40,502 bases of DNA from NCBI RefSeq assembly GCF_028694605.1, contig NZ_JAQVKP010000002.1, forward strand, positions 142,109-182,610, read 5' to 3'. The stretch is from Sulfurimonas sp. (lineage in GTDB: Bacteria; Campylobacterota; Campylobacteria; Campylobacterales; Sulfurimonadaceae). The notes beneath the pieces are model-generated. The model worked only from the letters and a program-made list of their open reading frames with translations, searched no databases and was not told the DNA's origin. The position numbers and the translations under genes were made by a program. How positions within the stretch are numbered: position 1 is the first letter of the stretch; each line of letters starts with the position of its first letter. Below, one piece after another: positions 5,811 to 14,757 of this stretch.

Positions 5811-6554
5811 TTATTTAATATATTTTTCTAGTTTTGGAATATCTGCACCATTGACAACATCAACAATTTTTTGCTCTTTTTCATCAATTACATAAATTTT
5901 TGGAGTACCCTCAACTTTCAGTTCTTTTGCAAGAATCTCCATTTCTTCTAGTTGTTTTTTTGCAGCATCAGTCAACTCTACTGTTGGGATATTTTCGCTA
6001 TGTATATCATTTAATGCTTGTTTAAAGTCTTTTGAAGATAATGCTATCTCACTCCACTCTTTTGCATTTTTATGAAATGGAAGAGGAGTAAAGTTGTAGT
6101 AAACTGTTGTGTTGTTTTGGCTAAAAAACTTTTCAACTGTTTTACAGAAAGGACATTCAGGGTCTGTGAAGAGTACAAACGAATAGTTATTTTGAGTGCC
6201 TTTGTTGAATATAGCTTTTTTTGCAGGCTTAAGCAATTTATCTATTGATATATTTTTCAGTTCATTTTTCGCCAGTTCTTCTTTCCACTTTTGCACAAAA
6301 TGCGTGGTATAACTTTTACCCTCTTTACTCCACACTTCTCCAAAAACTATTGTTTCGTTTAAAGGATTGATATAAAGAAGTTGCCCATTGTCAAAATAAA
6401 CTCTATAAAATCCATCCAATTCCACAGCTTTTTCATATTTTATAAACTTAGAATTTGGAATAACATTTTGGATTAATGCTTTTTGCGCATCGACTTTTGA
6501 AATATCTGCCAGAAGAGCAGATGCCATTAAGGATATAAACAATATTTTTTTCAT
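5811..6554 (-). CDS. dsbC: DsbC-like thiol:disulfide isomerase
   Basis: A 247-residue periplasmic protein: signal peptide 1-15, a DsbC-type dimerisation region (about 20-80, with FYRVYFDNGQLLYINP), and a thioredoxin fold with active site CPFC at 134-137 and a cis-proline GTPKIY near 217. DsbC isomerises wrong disulfides. Here the likely clients are the cysteine-rich TraN, TraU and TraH; F-type systems usually carry such a helper. About 100 bp spanning the leader and signal-peptide codons is nearly identical to the same region of traK. An ATTATGAATAA box lies 33 nt before the ATG. Confidence 0.85.
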   Translation of the reverse strand: MKKILFISLMASALLADISKVDAQKALIQNVIPNSKFIKYEKAVELDGFYRVYFDNGQLLYINPLNETIVFGEVWSKEGKSYTTHFVQKWKEELAKNELKNISIDKLLKPAKKAIFNKGTQNNYSFVLFTDPECPFCKTVEKFFSQNNTTVYYNFTPLPFHKNAKEWSEIALSSKDFKQALNDIHSENIPTVELTDAAKKQLEEMEILAKELKVEGTPKIYVIDEKEQKIVDVVNGADIPKLEKYIK

Positions 6555-6579
6555 CTCTTGCCTTTTTTTCTATTTACTC

Positions 6580-6589
6580 TTATTCATAA
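6580..6589 (-). promoter_or_regulatory. ATTATGAATAA box before the dsbC-like gene
   Basis: Mini-ORF MNKSK ends in TAG before AAGGCAAGAG and the ATG at 6554; distance 33 nt. Confidence 0.6.
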
Positions 6590-6687
6590 TTTTGATGATT
6601 TTAAAGATATAGATGCATAAAAAAGGAAGTAGTTTTTTTGAAGTTAATTGGAATTTTTAGATTTTATTCTTTATTATCGGTAGTTAA

Positions 6688-7065
6688 TTATTTGTATGCT
6701 TTTTGCTCTGTTGTTTTCTGTAATTTCGCAAACATATCACAATGGTTACGCAATGTGATTGTTTTTTTCAACAAGTCTTCACCAAGCATATTGGTAAACT
6801 CTTTTTCTTTTCGATAACTTTCATCTTCCACTATCTCCAATAGTTTTGAGGCAGTTGGATGAAACAGTGAAAATTTGCCTCTCCACTCATTGTAGTAAGG
6901 GCAATCAGAGTTGGCAATCTGCTTGAAGCTTAAGCTTCTGCGCTTAAAACATATTTCCTCTTTTCTTTTATGAAACGCGCTATAAATTAAATGCAAATGC
7001 GTCAATGCACCTGAAAGGTCTCTTGTTTCGATACACTTTTTAGCTTTTTTTATGTTCTTTTCCAA
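6688..7065 (-). CDS. hypothetical cytoplasmic protein, 125 aa
   Basis: I do not recognise a family. The protein is hydrophilic and helical, rich in Lys and Glu, with three cysteines and no signal peptide or membrane segment (ALTHLHLIYSAFHKRKEE near residue 20, TLRNHCDMFAKLQ near the end). The start is TTG, supported by AGGAG six bases upstream. It lies between the unknown secreted protein and the dsbC-like gene in the transfer operon, but a cytoplasmic protein is unlikely to be a channel part. It is followed by a 133-nt gap holding the box of the dsbC-like gene. Confidence 0.6.
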   Translation of the reverse strand: MEKNIKKAKKCIETRDLSGALTHLHLIYSAFHKRKEEICFKRRSLSFKQIANSDCPYYNEWRGKFSLFHPTASKLLEIVEDESYRKEKEFTNMLGEDLLKKTITLRNHCDMFAKLQKTTEQKAYK

Positions 7066-7138
7066 TACTTGCTCCTATCGTAATTTTTTAAGGATTTTAA
7101 AAATGCGTGTATGAAACAAGTTCATTGGAGAAAAAGAT

Positions 7139-8311
7139 TTAATTAGTAGAGCAAGTCATGTCTTTTGCTAATTCGTTAAGCACACTAAGACTAGCAACAG
7201 ACTCATTAAAGCTTGATTTATTTACTTCTCCACAAGCATATTTGACAGTCTCACCTGTTTCAAATGGGCAGATATCCCGATTTGCACCGGTACATTCTCG
7301 TAGCTCATATTCAAAAACTTGAGTATTTGTCGTATTGGATGTATAAGAAGTTGATCCGTCAGTATAGATTTGTCCGTTTGAAACAATTCTTTGAATTTGA
7401 CAGTATGTAGGTTCTTCTAAATCTTCTATCCTAGACATATTGAAAGTTTCGCCTGCAGCAGAAACTATTTTATTGGATTCAGTTGCTACAGGTATTGAAT
7501 CTGCCTTTGTTCTTAGGGCATTTTTATCGGCAGTAAAATCAATACTATTTTCATTTACCGTTGCTCTGAGTAAAGTTCCAGCTGCCGTATTTGGATTATT
7601 TTGGTCGTTATACATTGTAGTATTACCTTGATTAATTATGCTTGAGTTATCGGTCTCACTGTATGCATAGTTGCTGCTACCTGTTTGATAGTTTCGGCAA
7701 GTATCTTGATTTTCTCCAAAAATCTCAACTATAGAGTTGTCATTACTTACTCTTGTAAGCACAAAACGAGGCATATTTGCTTGTAATATATTATAGATAC
7801 CTGCTGATATATCATTCAAAATTCTATCATTGCTAGAACTCGCCAAGCTCCCACAAGAGCTGTTAATGCAGTAGCAATTTGAGGAGCGATTGGAGGCAGC
7901 TAAAGAAATACCGCTTGAATTGTATTGATATCTATGATAGCTACAGTTATTCCAAGTGCCTACATCACACTTAACAACCCCGTCTGCGCATATCCCGCTT
8001 ATACCTGTAAGCGTACTATGCATTTCTTTTGTACCATCTCCATTTATATCAGCATTAACAGATATGGAAATATCACTAGTGCCCGTATAAGAGATATCTG
8101 CTATAGCTTGAGTTGAGCCGTCGCAAGTCATATTTGCCTTAAAAGTAGACTTGCCATCAACGGTATTAAAACTAGAAGCACCCGTTCCTGGAGCAACGAT
8201 TGTGTTTTGAAAATTTTTGCCAAAATGATTATTTAAACTTTTTGCTTCGTTTAAATATTCCCCAGCATTTATGTTACTAATTAGCGTAAGTAAAAATAAT
8301 AATTTATACAT
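7139..8311 (-). CDS. secreted cysteine-containing protein of the transfer operon
   Basis: A 390-residue protein with signal peptide 1-16 (ending NINAG) and about a dozen cysteines in the exported part, for example YCINSSCGS and CDVGTWNNCSYH. A calcium-loop-like segment NADINGDGTKE lies near residue 90. It begins 2 nt after traH, where F-type operons may place TraN- or TraG-related genes, and it resembles extracellular cysteine-rich TraN-type proteins in composition only. It is probably a surface or mating-pair component; no domain is assigned. Confidence 0.6.
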   Translation of the reverse strand: MYKLLFLLTLISNINAGEYLNEAKSLNNHFGKNFQNTIVAPGTGASSFNTVDGKSTFKANMTCDGSTQAIADISYTGTSDISISVNADINGDGTKEMHSTLTGISGICADGVVKCDVGTWNNCSYHRYQYNSSGISLAASNRSSNCYCINSSCGSLASSSNDRILNDISAGIYNILQANMPRFVLTRVSNDNSIVEIFGENQDTCRNYQTGSSNYAYSETDNSSIINQGNTTMYNDQNNPNTAAGTLLRATVNENSIDFTADKNALRTKADSIPVATESNKIVSAAGETFNMSRIEDLEEPTYCQIQRIVSNGQIYTDGSTSYTSNTTNTQVFEYELRECTGANRDICPFETGETVKYACGEVNKSSFNESVASLSVLNELAKDMTCSTN

Positions 8312-8313
8312 TG

Positions 8314-9690
8314 CTATTTACCCATAAAGGCTTGATTTGCAGCTTGGGACTTAAGGTCTTGATCTCTTTTGCGGATAAGATCTAATATATTTTTATGTTG
8401 TGTAAAATTTTCCTGAATAGCAGAATAATATTGCATTGTTTGCTTGTTTAGCTCATTTATTTTTTTGGTCATTTCATTTGCATGTTTAACATTTTCAGGT
8501 GAAAGGTCTTTACCATGAATAGCAATATAAGAAGAAATACCTCTAGCAATCAATCTTGATAAAAACAATACTAAATCTTTTGTCTGGTCTGCAGCAATCT
8601 GGCTAGTCATAAAATCAAAATCGTTATCAGCTCTGCTTAATACTGCGGTGTTTAAATATTTGTACACAGGAAAACTTAATGTTGATAAAAATCTTTTATC
8701 ATCATCATCTAATATTTGCCTATTTTTCATCTTATTGTAAATCTCGGTTAGATGTTCTTTGATAATATCTTTCGCACCCTTCGTTATATCATGCTCATTA
8801 AATTTTGAGAGATTTTTCGTTGCGGTTGAATAACTAGAATATGGTATTTTTCCACCTTCGTAAATTGTTTTAAAAAGATCATTTGTTGTTCCACCTGGTA
8901 CTGCATACGCAGTCGGTTTTCCATCGGTATCCTTACCGCCGATAACATCACCTATTGCAGCTCTAAAAATTGATAAAATAAGTTTATCTCCATCAGCATC
9001 ATTACCTAAAAGATCTAATTTAGAAACATTAGGCAACCCTTTTGTTGAAACAAGATGCAGTAAGCTACCCTCAAGAATTAAGATTTCCATCATATCATTT
9101 GCTTTTTGTGCATTTCCACCAAAATAATTTTTTAAACTACTGTTCCATCCTTGAATAGCTTCTGTTCCTGTTTTTAAATTTTGGGACATCCATGAATCTG
9201 ATTGCCCACTAAAGACAGACTGATTCATCGCTTCGCCGACTAGCTTGCCCGCACCTTCAGCGCCTTGTATAGCACCACAAGTATCAAAGTTCATTCCATT
9301 TATCATATTTGCAAATTTCTCAAGCTCATTCATGATGTTTTGACAATCTTTGCATAGAGCGGAAATCGCCATTTGATAAACAAATGCTGGAGCCGCAGCA
9401 CTTATTGCTTTTAGCTTTTCAATAATAAACTCTGGTTGAAGATAGTTAAACCCTCCCATGCCGATATCTATACCGCCGCATCCAACATTGAATCGTGGAG
9501 GATCTATGTGAAAAGGCGTAATTGTTCCGCCAACCTCTCTATAACGTATGGTTTGAGAACCTAATGTGTAGATACCTCTTGTTTGAGTTTGATAGTAGCC
9601 CATATCTGTGCCGACATCAATCATATTATCTTTTATCCAATCTGCCGATAATATGCCAATTGCGACAATACTTAAAACTATTTTTTTCAA
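8314..9690 (-). CDS. traH: TraH, F-pilus assembly protein
   Basis: A 458-residue periplasmic protein with signal peptide 1-16. The TraH pattern is clear: GGxxxRYREVGG near 55, PPRFNVGCGGIDIGMGGFNYL near 64-84, and a CKDCQNIM segment followed by the glycine-rich NFDTCGAIQGAEGAG. The C-terminal half is predicted helical and ends in a coiled coil. TraH is an F-type-specific, disulfide-containing protein needed for pilus extension together with TraF, TraW, TraU and TrbI. It overlaps the S26 peptidase gene by 4 nt. The DsbC-like protein downstream is a plausible folding helper. Confidence 0.92.
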   Translation of the reverse strand: MKKIVLSIVAIGILSADWIKDNMIDVGTDMGYYQTQTRGIYTLGSQTIRYREVGGTITPFHIDPPRFNVGCGGIDIGMGGFNYLQPEFIIEKLKAISAAAPAFVYQMAISALCKDCQNIMNELEKFANMINGMNFDTCGAIQGAEGAGKLVGEAMNQSVFSGQSDSWMSQNLKTGTEAIQGWNSSLKNYFGGNAQKANDMMEILILEGSLLHLVSTKGLPNVSKLDLLGNDADGDKLILSIFRAAIGDVIGGKDTDGKPTAYAVPGGTTNDLFKTIYEGGKIPYSSYSTATKNLSKFNEHDITKGAKDIIKEHLTEIYNKMKNRQILDDDDKRFLSTLSFPVYKYLNTAVLSRADNDFDFMTSQIAADQTKDLVLFLSRLIARGISSYIAIHGKDLSPENVKHANEMTKKINELNKQTMQYYSAIQENFTQHKNILDLIRKRDQDLKSQAANQAFMGK

Positions 9691-10157
9691 AATATCCTCC
9701 TCGCACTTTTTGAAATTTGCTTTTTATCCACTAACCCAAAGTATCTACTGTCAAAACTTTTAAGATGCTCACCCAAAGCAAAGAATTGGTTGTTTGGAAT
9801 AATTCCGTCATAGCTATAATTTGGCATAAGCTGTCCTTCATTGTTTTTTTGGAATATGGTTGCAATTGCTCTTCCGTCACAAACTACTTTGTAATCCTGA
9901 ACCAATAAATGCTGTCCACTATCACAACCGATTTTTTTAATAAACAGCTTGCCACGATGATAATTTTTATAGTCAATTTTGTTATATTCAAACACAACAT
10001 AATCATTTGCAGCATCTTTATCTTGAAGTAAAAAAAGCGAGCCATTTACAGATTCGCTTTCAGGAATTACAAATTTCATATCCGATGCTTTTAGCCCAAC
10101 AAATATTGCAACCATAGACACCACAACAATTGATATATTGAGAACTTTTTTATTCAT
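9687..10157 (-). CDS. traF: S26-family conjugative signal peptidase
   Basis: A 156-residue protein with one N-terminal membrane anchor (residues 5-22) and the S26 peptidase boxes: the serine region ESVNGSLFLL (S36 the likely nucleophile), the lysine region RGKLFIKKIG (74-75), and the FALGEH...SFDSRYFG box at 126-141. RP4 TraF and TrhF-like members process the pilin and, in P-type systems, cyclise it. This differs from the thioredoxin-like TraF of the F plasmid. Its presence suggests the TraA-like pilin encoded upstream is trimmed by this enzyme. Overlaps of 4 nt on both sides indicate one translation unit. Confidence 0.85.
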   Translation of the reverse strand: MNKKVLNISIVVVSMVAIFVGLKASDMKFVIPESESVNGSLFLLQDKDAANDYVVFEYNKIDYKNYHRGKLFIKKIGCDSGQHLLVQDYKVVCDGRAIATIFQKNNEGQLMPNYSYDGIIPNNQFFALGEHLKSFDSRYFGLVDKKQISKSARRIF

Positions 10158-10528
10158 GGCAATAGTTTTTGCTGTTTAAGTCTATTGATTAAATCATCGG
10201 TAAGATCTATGATTTTATTTGATTTTGTGGTTAAGATATGCGTTTTTGGATAAACAAGAGTCTCTTTCTCTTGAGAGACAGTATTTATATAGTCGTTAGA
10301 AAAAATAATAATTTTTTCTAAACTATCGTAATGTTTAATAACATCATCTTCGGTTGCAGAAGAAGCTTGCAGTGTTGCTTGTTTTAGCTGGTAGATTCTT
10401 TGTGCATCTACAACATAAACCTTTTGATTTGAAGTTTTATATGCATCATAAGCATAAATACCGCCGCCAATTGTGACAGCTACAAAAACTACATCTATTA
10501 GCCCTTTTAAATTATTTTTCAAATTCAT
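10154..10528 (-). CDS. trbI: TrbI-like inner-membrane protein
   Basis: A 124-residue bitopic protein: cytoplasmic start MNLKNNLKG, one membrane segment (about 10-28, VVFVAVTIGGGIYAY), then a periplasmic part beginning VYVVDAQRIYQLKQ, which matches the position and style of F-type TrbI (128 aa in F). TrbI affects pilus extension and retraction. It is placed between traC and the peptidase gene, as in F-like operons (traC-trbI-traW). Assignment rests on order, size and topology with a weak motif. An ATTATGAATAA copy lies inside the end of traC, 73 nt upstream. Confidence 0.65.
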   Translation of the reverse strand: MNLKNNLKGLIDVVFVAVTIGGGIYAYDAYKTSNQKVYVVDAQRIYQLKQATLQASSATEDDVIKHYDSLEKIIIFSNDYINTVSQEKETLVYPKTHILTTKSNKIIDLTDDLINRLKQQKLLP

Positions 10529-10529
10529 T

Positions 10530-13070
10530 TTACGCTCCTATTTTTTCTTGATCTACGATATATTGAATCGCTTTGCCTGTTGACAACTGATGCTTATTCA
10601 TAATTTCGTTGATTTTTGCTTTGTCTTTTGGATCGGAACTGCTTAGATAGTAAAAGTATCTATCTATTAAAAGTCTAACGACCGATATTTCATTCTCTGG
10701 ATTGATGTAAAATATTTCAGAGTAGTATCCTTTTAAGCTTTTTGTGCTTTTTAGCAGCTCTATATCAAGTTCTGAGAGCGTAAAGAGTCCTGATTGCTTG
10801 ATAGCATTGATAGCAGTATCGTTTTGATTGAGAAAGAATTTATAAGGACTGTTTGCCATGATTGCTTGTCCTGCAATAGATAAGCCGCCTGTTTTCATAT
10901 TGTAGATATCTTCAAAACTTTGAGTGATAACGATAATTGAAGCATTGTGCTTTCTAAATCTTCTATACGCTTGGTCAAAGAAAGCATCCATAATCGCGTT
11001 TTTACCTAAAAACTTATGTGCCTCATCGATAATTACTTGTGTCTGAATATTAAAATCATGATTGTTATAGATAAACGAAGCAATGTTTGAAGCCATTATA
11101 TAAATTAGTGCATCTCTAATATCTGCTCTTTGCTCAACGCTGGAGAGGTCTAGCACAACCATAGGTTTAGTCATATCCACATCTCTAGCACCGGCTACAA
11201 ATTTATAATATGCTCCGCCTTTACACCAAGGCTTTAGATGAATAGCAAAATCTCTTAACCTAACATCCTCACACTTTTGCAAAAGATGTTCTTGAATATC
11301 ATGAATTTCAAGAATCTTATCTTTATTATTGTCTAGCAAATGTGCAATAACATCTTGTAAAACACCTTTGATATATCGTTCTTCAGACTGAGCTTGTTCC
11401 GAAAAAAGATTTGCACCTATCATGTAAACAAAGTTGATCATAAACTCTGTCTGTTCAAGTACTTCATCAAGCGTTTCTTTGGCTGCAGTTTGAAGATACT
11501 CATTATATGTTGTCTGCAGCCCATGAAAAGGATTGAAAGAGATAGGTTTATTCATGTCAATGGATATATATTCACCCCCATTCTCTTCACAAATCTTTTT
11601 ATAAGATTCCCCAATATCTATAATAAAAACTCTCGTTTTTCTGCAATACTCATTGAAAGCAATAAAGTTTGCCAAAACAGATTTTCCTGCTCCGGCTTGT
11701 GCAACGATAAAAGCATTTTTTGAATAGTTAGAATTAAAAATATCTACACCGCACATTTGCCCTCTTTTACTGACAAATATTAGGTTTGGATAGTTACCGC
11801 TATAGTCTGCTTCCAAAGGTAAAAACTGACACACTTCATGTACAAAATGGTTTTCATCGTTAGATTTAGAGATAAGCTGAAAATACTCTTTGTTGATTCC
11901 AGCCGGTAAGCTGCCTATAAACAATGGCATTACCGCAAATGTAAAATCTTCTAAGATGATACCGCCTATCTCTTCCTCGCCCTTTTGAGTTTTTTTCTGC
12001 CAATATGATTTGATTCTATCTGTATTTGCTTTTGCCAGCTCATATGTTTTACCGCTGACCCAGATATTCAAATCAACCTTAAATAAAGGCTTTCTATCCT
12101 CAATATTTTCAATAATATCCTGTATCTCTGTTTTTTCTTTCTTGACTTTACTTCCTGTATTTCCCCCACCTTTAACAATTTGTTTATTTCTTTTTATAGA
12201 GGCAGATTCAGTAGAACTTACTCTTGTAAGATTAAGACAAATCATATAATTATCTACGAATTGATTGCTATCCGAACCTTTGGAGATATAATCCCCAAGC
12301 TTCATGCCAAACTCACTTATATGTGCATATTTTGGATATTTTATTGGAGTCAGAGCTTTAAAGTATTTTCCATCTACTACGACACTGTCTTTGTAAACAG
12401 ATATTTTATTGTCACTTGCCATAATCTGTTTATTAAAGAATTTTCTCTCGTTGTATTCTTGAATATTCTGCATGCTATGATTTGGATTTACCATTTCAAA
12501 AAATATTGCTTTTAGCTCATTTTCTTCTAAGTTTGTTGGGTAAAAATGGTTAGAATTTAAAATATTGAAAACATCTTCTTTGATAGCTTTTAACTTACTA
12601 AAATCTCTATTTTTCAAGACAAAAAAAACTCTATTATTTTTAATTTGCGTAGAAAATCTTGCATTTATAGGCTCTTCGGTTTTTTGGCGTAAAAAGTTTA
12701 CAAAGTTATAAACACCGTTTAAAACGATATCTTCATCTCTTTGCGTATGCACTTTTGTGTATTCTTGCAGATACAGTTCTATATTTTTAGAGCCAAAGAG
12801 AATTATTTGTGTATAAAAACCTTCAGGTATTTTTGACAAAGCTTGCTCAAAAGTCTCTGCTGTTTCACTGCCCATTCTTATTCTAGGAGCAAGTTCACAT
12901 ATCCAAGCATACTCGCCGTCGTTTGTTTCCCAGATACCATTTTCGTCATATATAGAGGGACGAATATAATCAGAGAAGTGAGAAAATGTATAATGCTTTT
13001 TGTCATCGTATGCGTTAGAAGCAATGAATCTATCTCTGATATTTTTTCCTATCTTTTTGAACATAGACAT
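10530..13070 (-). CDS. traC: TraC, type IV secretion ATPase (VirB4 family)
   Basis: An 846-residue cytoplasmic or membrane-associated ATPase. Walker A is QAGAGKS (458-464) and Walker B is VIIDEAHKFLG near 700, followed by the YRRFRKHNASIIVITQ segment typical of VirB4/TraC. The N-terminal half matches the TraC-type domain (YIRPSIYDENG, FYTQIILFG). TraC energises pilus assembly and retraction. The length equals the family norm (about 850-880). AAGGAG seven bases before the ATG supports the start. The last residues include EIMNKHQ, encoded by a copy of the ATTATGAATAA box. Confidence 0.95.
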   Translation of the reverse strand: MSMFKKIGKNIRDRFIASNAYDDKKHYTFSHFSDYIRPSIYDENGIWETNDGEYAWICELAPRIRMGSETAETFEQALSKIPEGFYTQIILFGSKNIELYLQEYTKVHTQRDEDIVLNGVYNFVNFLRQKTEEPINARFSTQIKNNRVFFVLKNRDFSKLKAIKEDVFNILNSNHFYPTNLEENELKAIFFEMVNPNHSMQNIQEYNERKFFNKQIMASDNKISVYKDSVVVDGKYFKALTPIKYPKYAHISEFGMKLGDYISKGSDSNQFVDNYMICLNLTRVSSTESASIKRNKQIVKGGGNTGSKVKKEKTEIQDIIENIEDRKPLFKVDLNIWVSGKTYELAKANTDRIKSYWQKKTQKGEEEIGGIILEDFTFAVMPLFIGSLPAGINKEYFQLISKSNDENHFVHEVCQFLPLEADYSGNYPNLIFVSKRGQMCGVDIFNSNYSKNAFIVAQAGAGKSVLANFIAFNEYCRKTRVFIIDIGESYKKICEENGGEYISIDMNKPISFNPFHGLQTTYNEYLQTAAKETLDEVLEQTEFMINFVYMIGANLFSEQAQSEERYIKGVLQDVIAHLLDNNKDKILEIHDIQEHLLQKCEDVRLRDFAIHLKPWCKGGAYYKFVAGARDVDMTKPMVVLDLSSVEQRADIRDALIYIMASNIASFIYNNHDFNIQTQVIIDEAHKFLGKNAIMDAFFDQAYRRFRKHNASIIVITQSFEDIYNMKTGGLSIAGQAIMANSPYKFFLNQNDTAINAIKQSGLFTLSELDIELLKSTKSLKGYYSEIFYINPENEISVVRLLIDRYFYYLSSSDPKDKAKINEIMNKHQLSTGKAIQYIVDQEKIGA
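10594..10603 (-). promoter_or_regulatory. ATTATGAATAA copy inside the end of traC
   Basis: In frame as EIMNKHQ, 73 nt before the trbI-like start. It is farther than most copies and could be chance. Confidence 0.35.
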
Positions 13071-13074
13071 ATAT

Positions 13075-13377
13075 TTACTCCTTGTTTATGGAAAAATATT
13101 TTTTATCTTCGGCAAACGCAGACTCTTGAATTTTTAAATGAAGCCTTGATGCCTCATGATAATCACCATCGGAATCAATATAGCTTTCAATTTTTATTTT
13201 GGCTATTTTAGGTTTTGTTAAAAGCGGACTTTCGCTATCGACTTTTTTTTCAACAATTTTAACTTCCAAATTTTGTACTTCTGGTACTTCAAGCTTGTTT
13301 TCTGCACATCCTGCAAACGCAATCCCAACTAGTAAGATTACTACTGTAAAAAATCCCATTTTTTTCTCTGTTTTCAT
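13075..13377 (-). CDS. TraV C-terminal half on a separate lipoprotein
   Basis: A 100-residue lipoprotein starting at the ATG that overlaps the TGA of the preceding gene (ATGA). Its lipobox is VGIAFAGC near residue 20. The body (TKPKIAKIKIESYIDSDGDYHEAS, read in parts) resembles the C-terminal segment of F-type TraV, where a D-x-DGxxH-x-S pattern follows an I-x-I strand. With the neighbouring 51-residue TraV N-terminal protein, it seems to make up a two-gene TraV. TraV is the outer-membrane lipoprotein of the TraB-TraK-TraV core complex. An upstream GTG/ATG extension is possible but lacks a signal-peptide-like start. Confidence 0.6.
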   Translation of the reverse strand: MKTEKKMGFFTVVILLVGIAFAGCAENKLEVPEVQNLEVKIVEKKVDSESPLLTKPKIAKIKIESYIDSDGDYHEASRLHLKIQESAFAEDKKYFSINKE

Positions 13378-13529
13378 TTGTCTTTCCCTGCCTCTAAATT
13401 GTAATTGTCTCTTACCATCCCACATCTACCCGCATCTAAATCAGAGTTACAGCTAAAATTCTCTTTATATGGCATTAGCCAACAACCGTTAAAAATTAAC
13501 ATAGTGATTATCAATAGAACTATTTTCAT
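13374..13529 (-). CDS. traV: TraV N-terminal half, short lipoprotein
   Basis: A 51-residue lipoprotein: signal MKIVLLIITMLIFNGC with lipobox FNGC, then the TraV pattern P-Y-K-x-NFSC...AGRCGMVRDNY. TraV (VirB7 counterpart) anchors the core channel of F-type systems in the outer membrane and is usually about 170 residues. Here translation stops after 51 residues and restarts at an overlapping ATGA with a second lipoprotein. It begins 2 nt before the traB stop, between traB and traC exactly as in F (traB-traV-traC). Confidence 0.75.
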   Translation of the reverse strand: MKIVLLIITMLIFNGCWLMPYKENFSCNSDLDAGRCGMVRDNYNLEAGKDK

Positions 13530-13530
13530 C

Positions 13531-14748
13531 TCACACCTCTTTCTTAAATTCTATTGTCGATACATCTGTAACCATAATATCTACATCTATATTTGGCTTA
13601 ATCTCAATGGAAGGTTCAATTTGCCTAACCATATCCATATAAAATTTAGACATTTCCGATCCAGCTTTTGACATTCCTCCGTACGCTCCACTCTTTAGCA
13701 TTTCGTCACTGCTCATTCCTTCGTTAGATGTAAGAGTTCCTGTAGTAGTTGTCAAAACACTTTGGTATTGGCTACTTCCACTTTTTGCAAAGCCATCCAC
13801 AAAACCAGCAATCAAACTTCTGCCAAGTAGTGCGCCTTGTTTACTTACAACTACTCCACCAATGCCGTTTGTCCCACTTGTGCCAAATACACTTGCTGAA
13901 AGTTTAGAGACTAAAACTTCGCCATCGTTTGTCGTGCATGATAAAAAATTTGTTCTGATATGAACCGTCTCAGTCGCAAGATCTCCTTTTGCTTCTCCCT
14001 TAACTATGCACTCTTTAATATTTAATTTACCTCTGTTTGGAAGAATTGCCAAATCAGTTACTTTTAAAAATACAGGTTGCGGTTCATGTACAGCTTTTGT
14101 AAGTGTTGGTGCTCTAACCCCACTTATAAGTCTTGCTTTTATTAATACTCCAGGAGCAAGAGTTATATTTTTTTTCCCGCGGGAAATTTTTTTATCATCA
14201 GTGATGTTGTCATCATTTTTTTTTATATCAAAAACCATGCTGTCTTGCATATTTTCAATCTTTATTATTTTCTCTACAGGTTTTTGTACGACAGCTGCTT
14301 GAGGATTTGTATTTTGGAAACTTTGGAAAGGAAGAGGATAAGAATCTTCTTCTTGATTTGAGTCAGAATACTTAAAATCTACACCTTTTTTAGATTTTGA
14401 TTCAGGTGTATTTTCTGCCATTTGCTCCATCATCTTCTTCATTTCATCAATCTGCTTAAGCTGCTCTGCTTGTTGTTTTTTCATCTGCTGTAATTCACTT
14501 TTTTGTGCACTTATCTCTGGAGCAATTTCGCCTACAAATTTTGTTTGCACCATGTCGTCGTTTTTAAATATTCTGATTTTTTCTTTTTCAACCACCGTGT
14601 TATCTTCAGTTGAGCCAATTGCAACCCAAACTCTCCAAGCGACAAGAACAGCCAACGCTGCGCCACCTGCGATAAGTTTTATATTTCTTTGCTCTTTTTG
14701 TGCGTCTAAATTCGGAGATATTATCTCGGTGTTATTTTCTTCTTCCAT
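13531..14748 (-). CDS. traB: TraB, core-complex scaffold (VirB10 family)
   Basis: A 405-residue protein: short cytoplasmic tail, one membrane segment (about 24-44, LIAGGAALAVLVAWRVW), a coiled coil (about 80-115, QMKKQQAEQLKQIDEMKK), a variable linker, and a VirB10/TraB beta-barrel domain from about 195 (LAPGVLIKARLISGVRAP; GGVVVSKQGALLGR). TraB spans both membranes and joins TraK and TraV. One copy of the TTTCCCRCGGGAAA palindrome is embedded in the codons at 14173-14186 for KISRGKK. RBS GGGAG precedes the ATG. Confidence 0.93.
   Translation of the reverse strand: MEEENNTEIISPNLDAQKEQRNIKLIAGGAALAVLVAWRVWVAIGSTEDNTVVEKEKIRIFKNDDMVQTKFVGEIAPEISAQKSELQQMKKQQAEQLKQIDEMKKMMEQMAENTPESKSKKGVDFKYSDSNQEEDSYPLPFQSFQNTNPQAAVVQKPVEKIIKIENMQDSMVFDIKKNDDNITDDKKISRGKKNITLAPGVLIKARLISGVRAPTLTKAVHEPQPVFLKVTDLAILPNRGKLNIKECIVKGEAKGDLATETVHIRTNFLSCTTNDGEVLVSKLSASVFGTSGTNGIGGVVVSKQGALLGRSLIAGFVDGFAKSGSSQYQSVLTTTTGTLTSNEGMSSDEMLKSGAYGGMSKAGSEMSKFYMDMVRQIEPSIEIKPNIDVDIMVTDVSTIEFKKEV
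14173..14186. promoter_or_regulatory. TTTCCCGCGGGAAA palindrome 1 (parS-like candidate)
   Basis: A perfect 14-bp palindrome, within traB codons (reads ISRGK). Extended by TTT to the right and a T run to the left. Confidence 0.6.
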
Positions 14749-14757
14749 GATGGCTCC

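Noticed and set aside
7440..7631. Plus-strand small frames opposite the transfer genes
   Set aside because: They are antisense shadows lacking ribosome binding sites; the minus-strand genes in these places have clear domains and tight overlaps.
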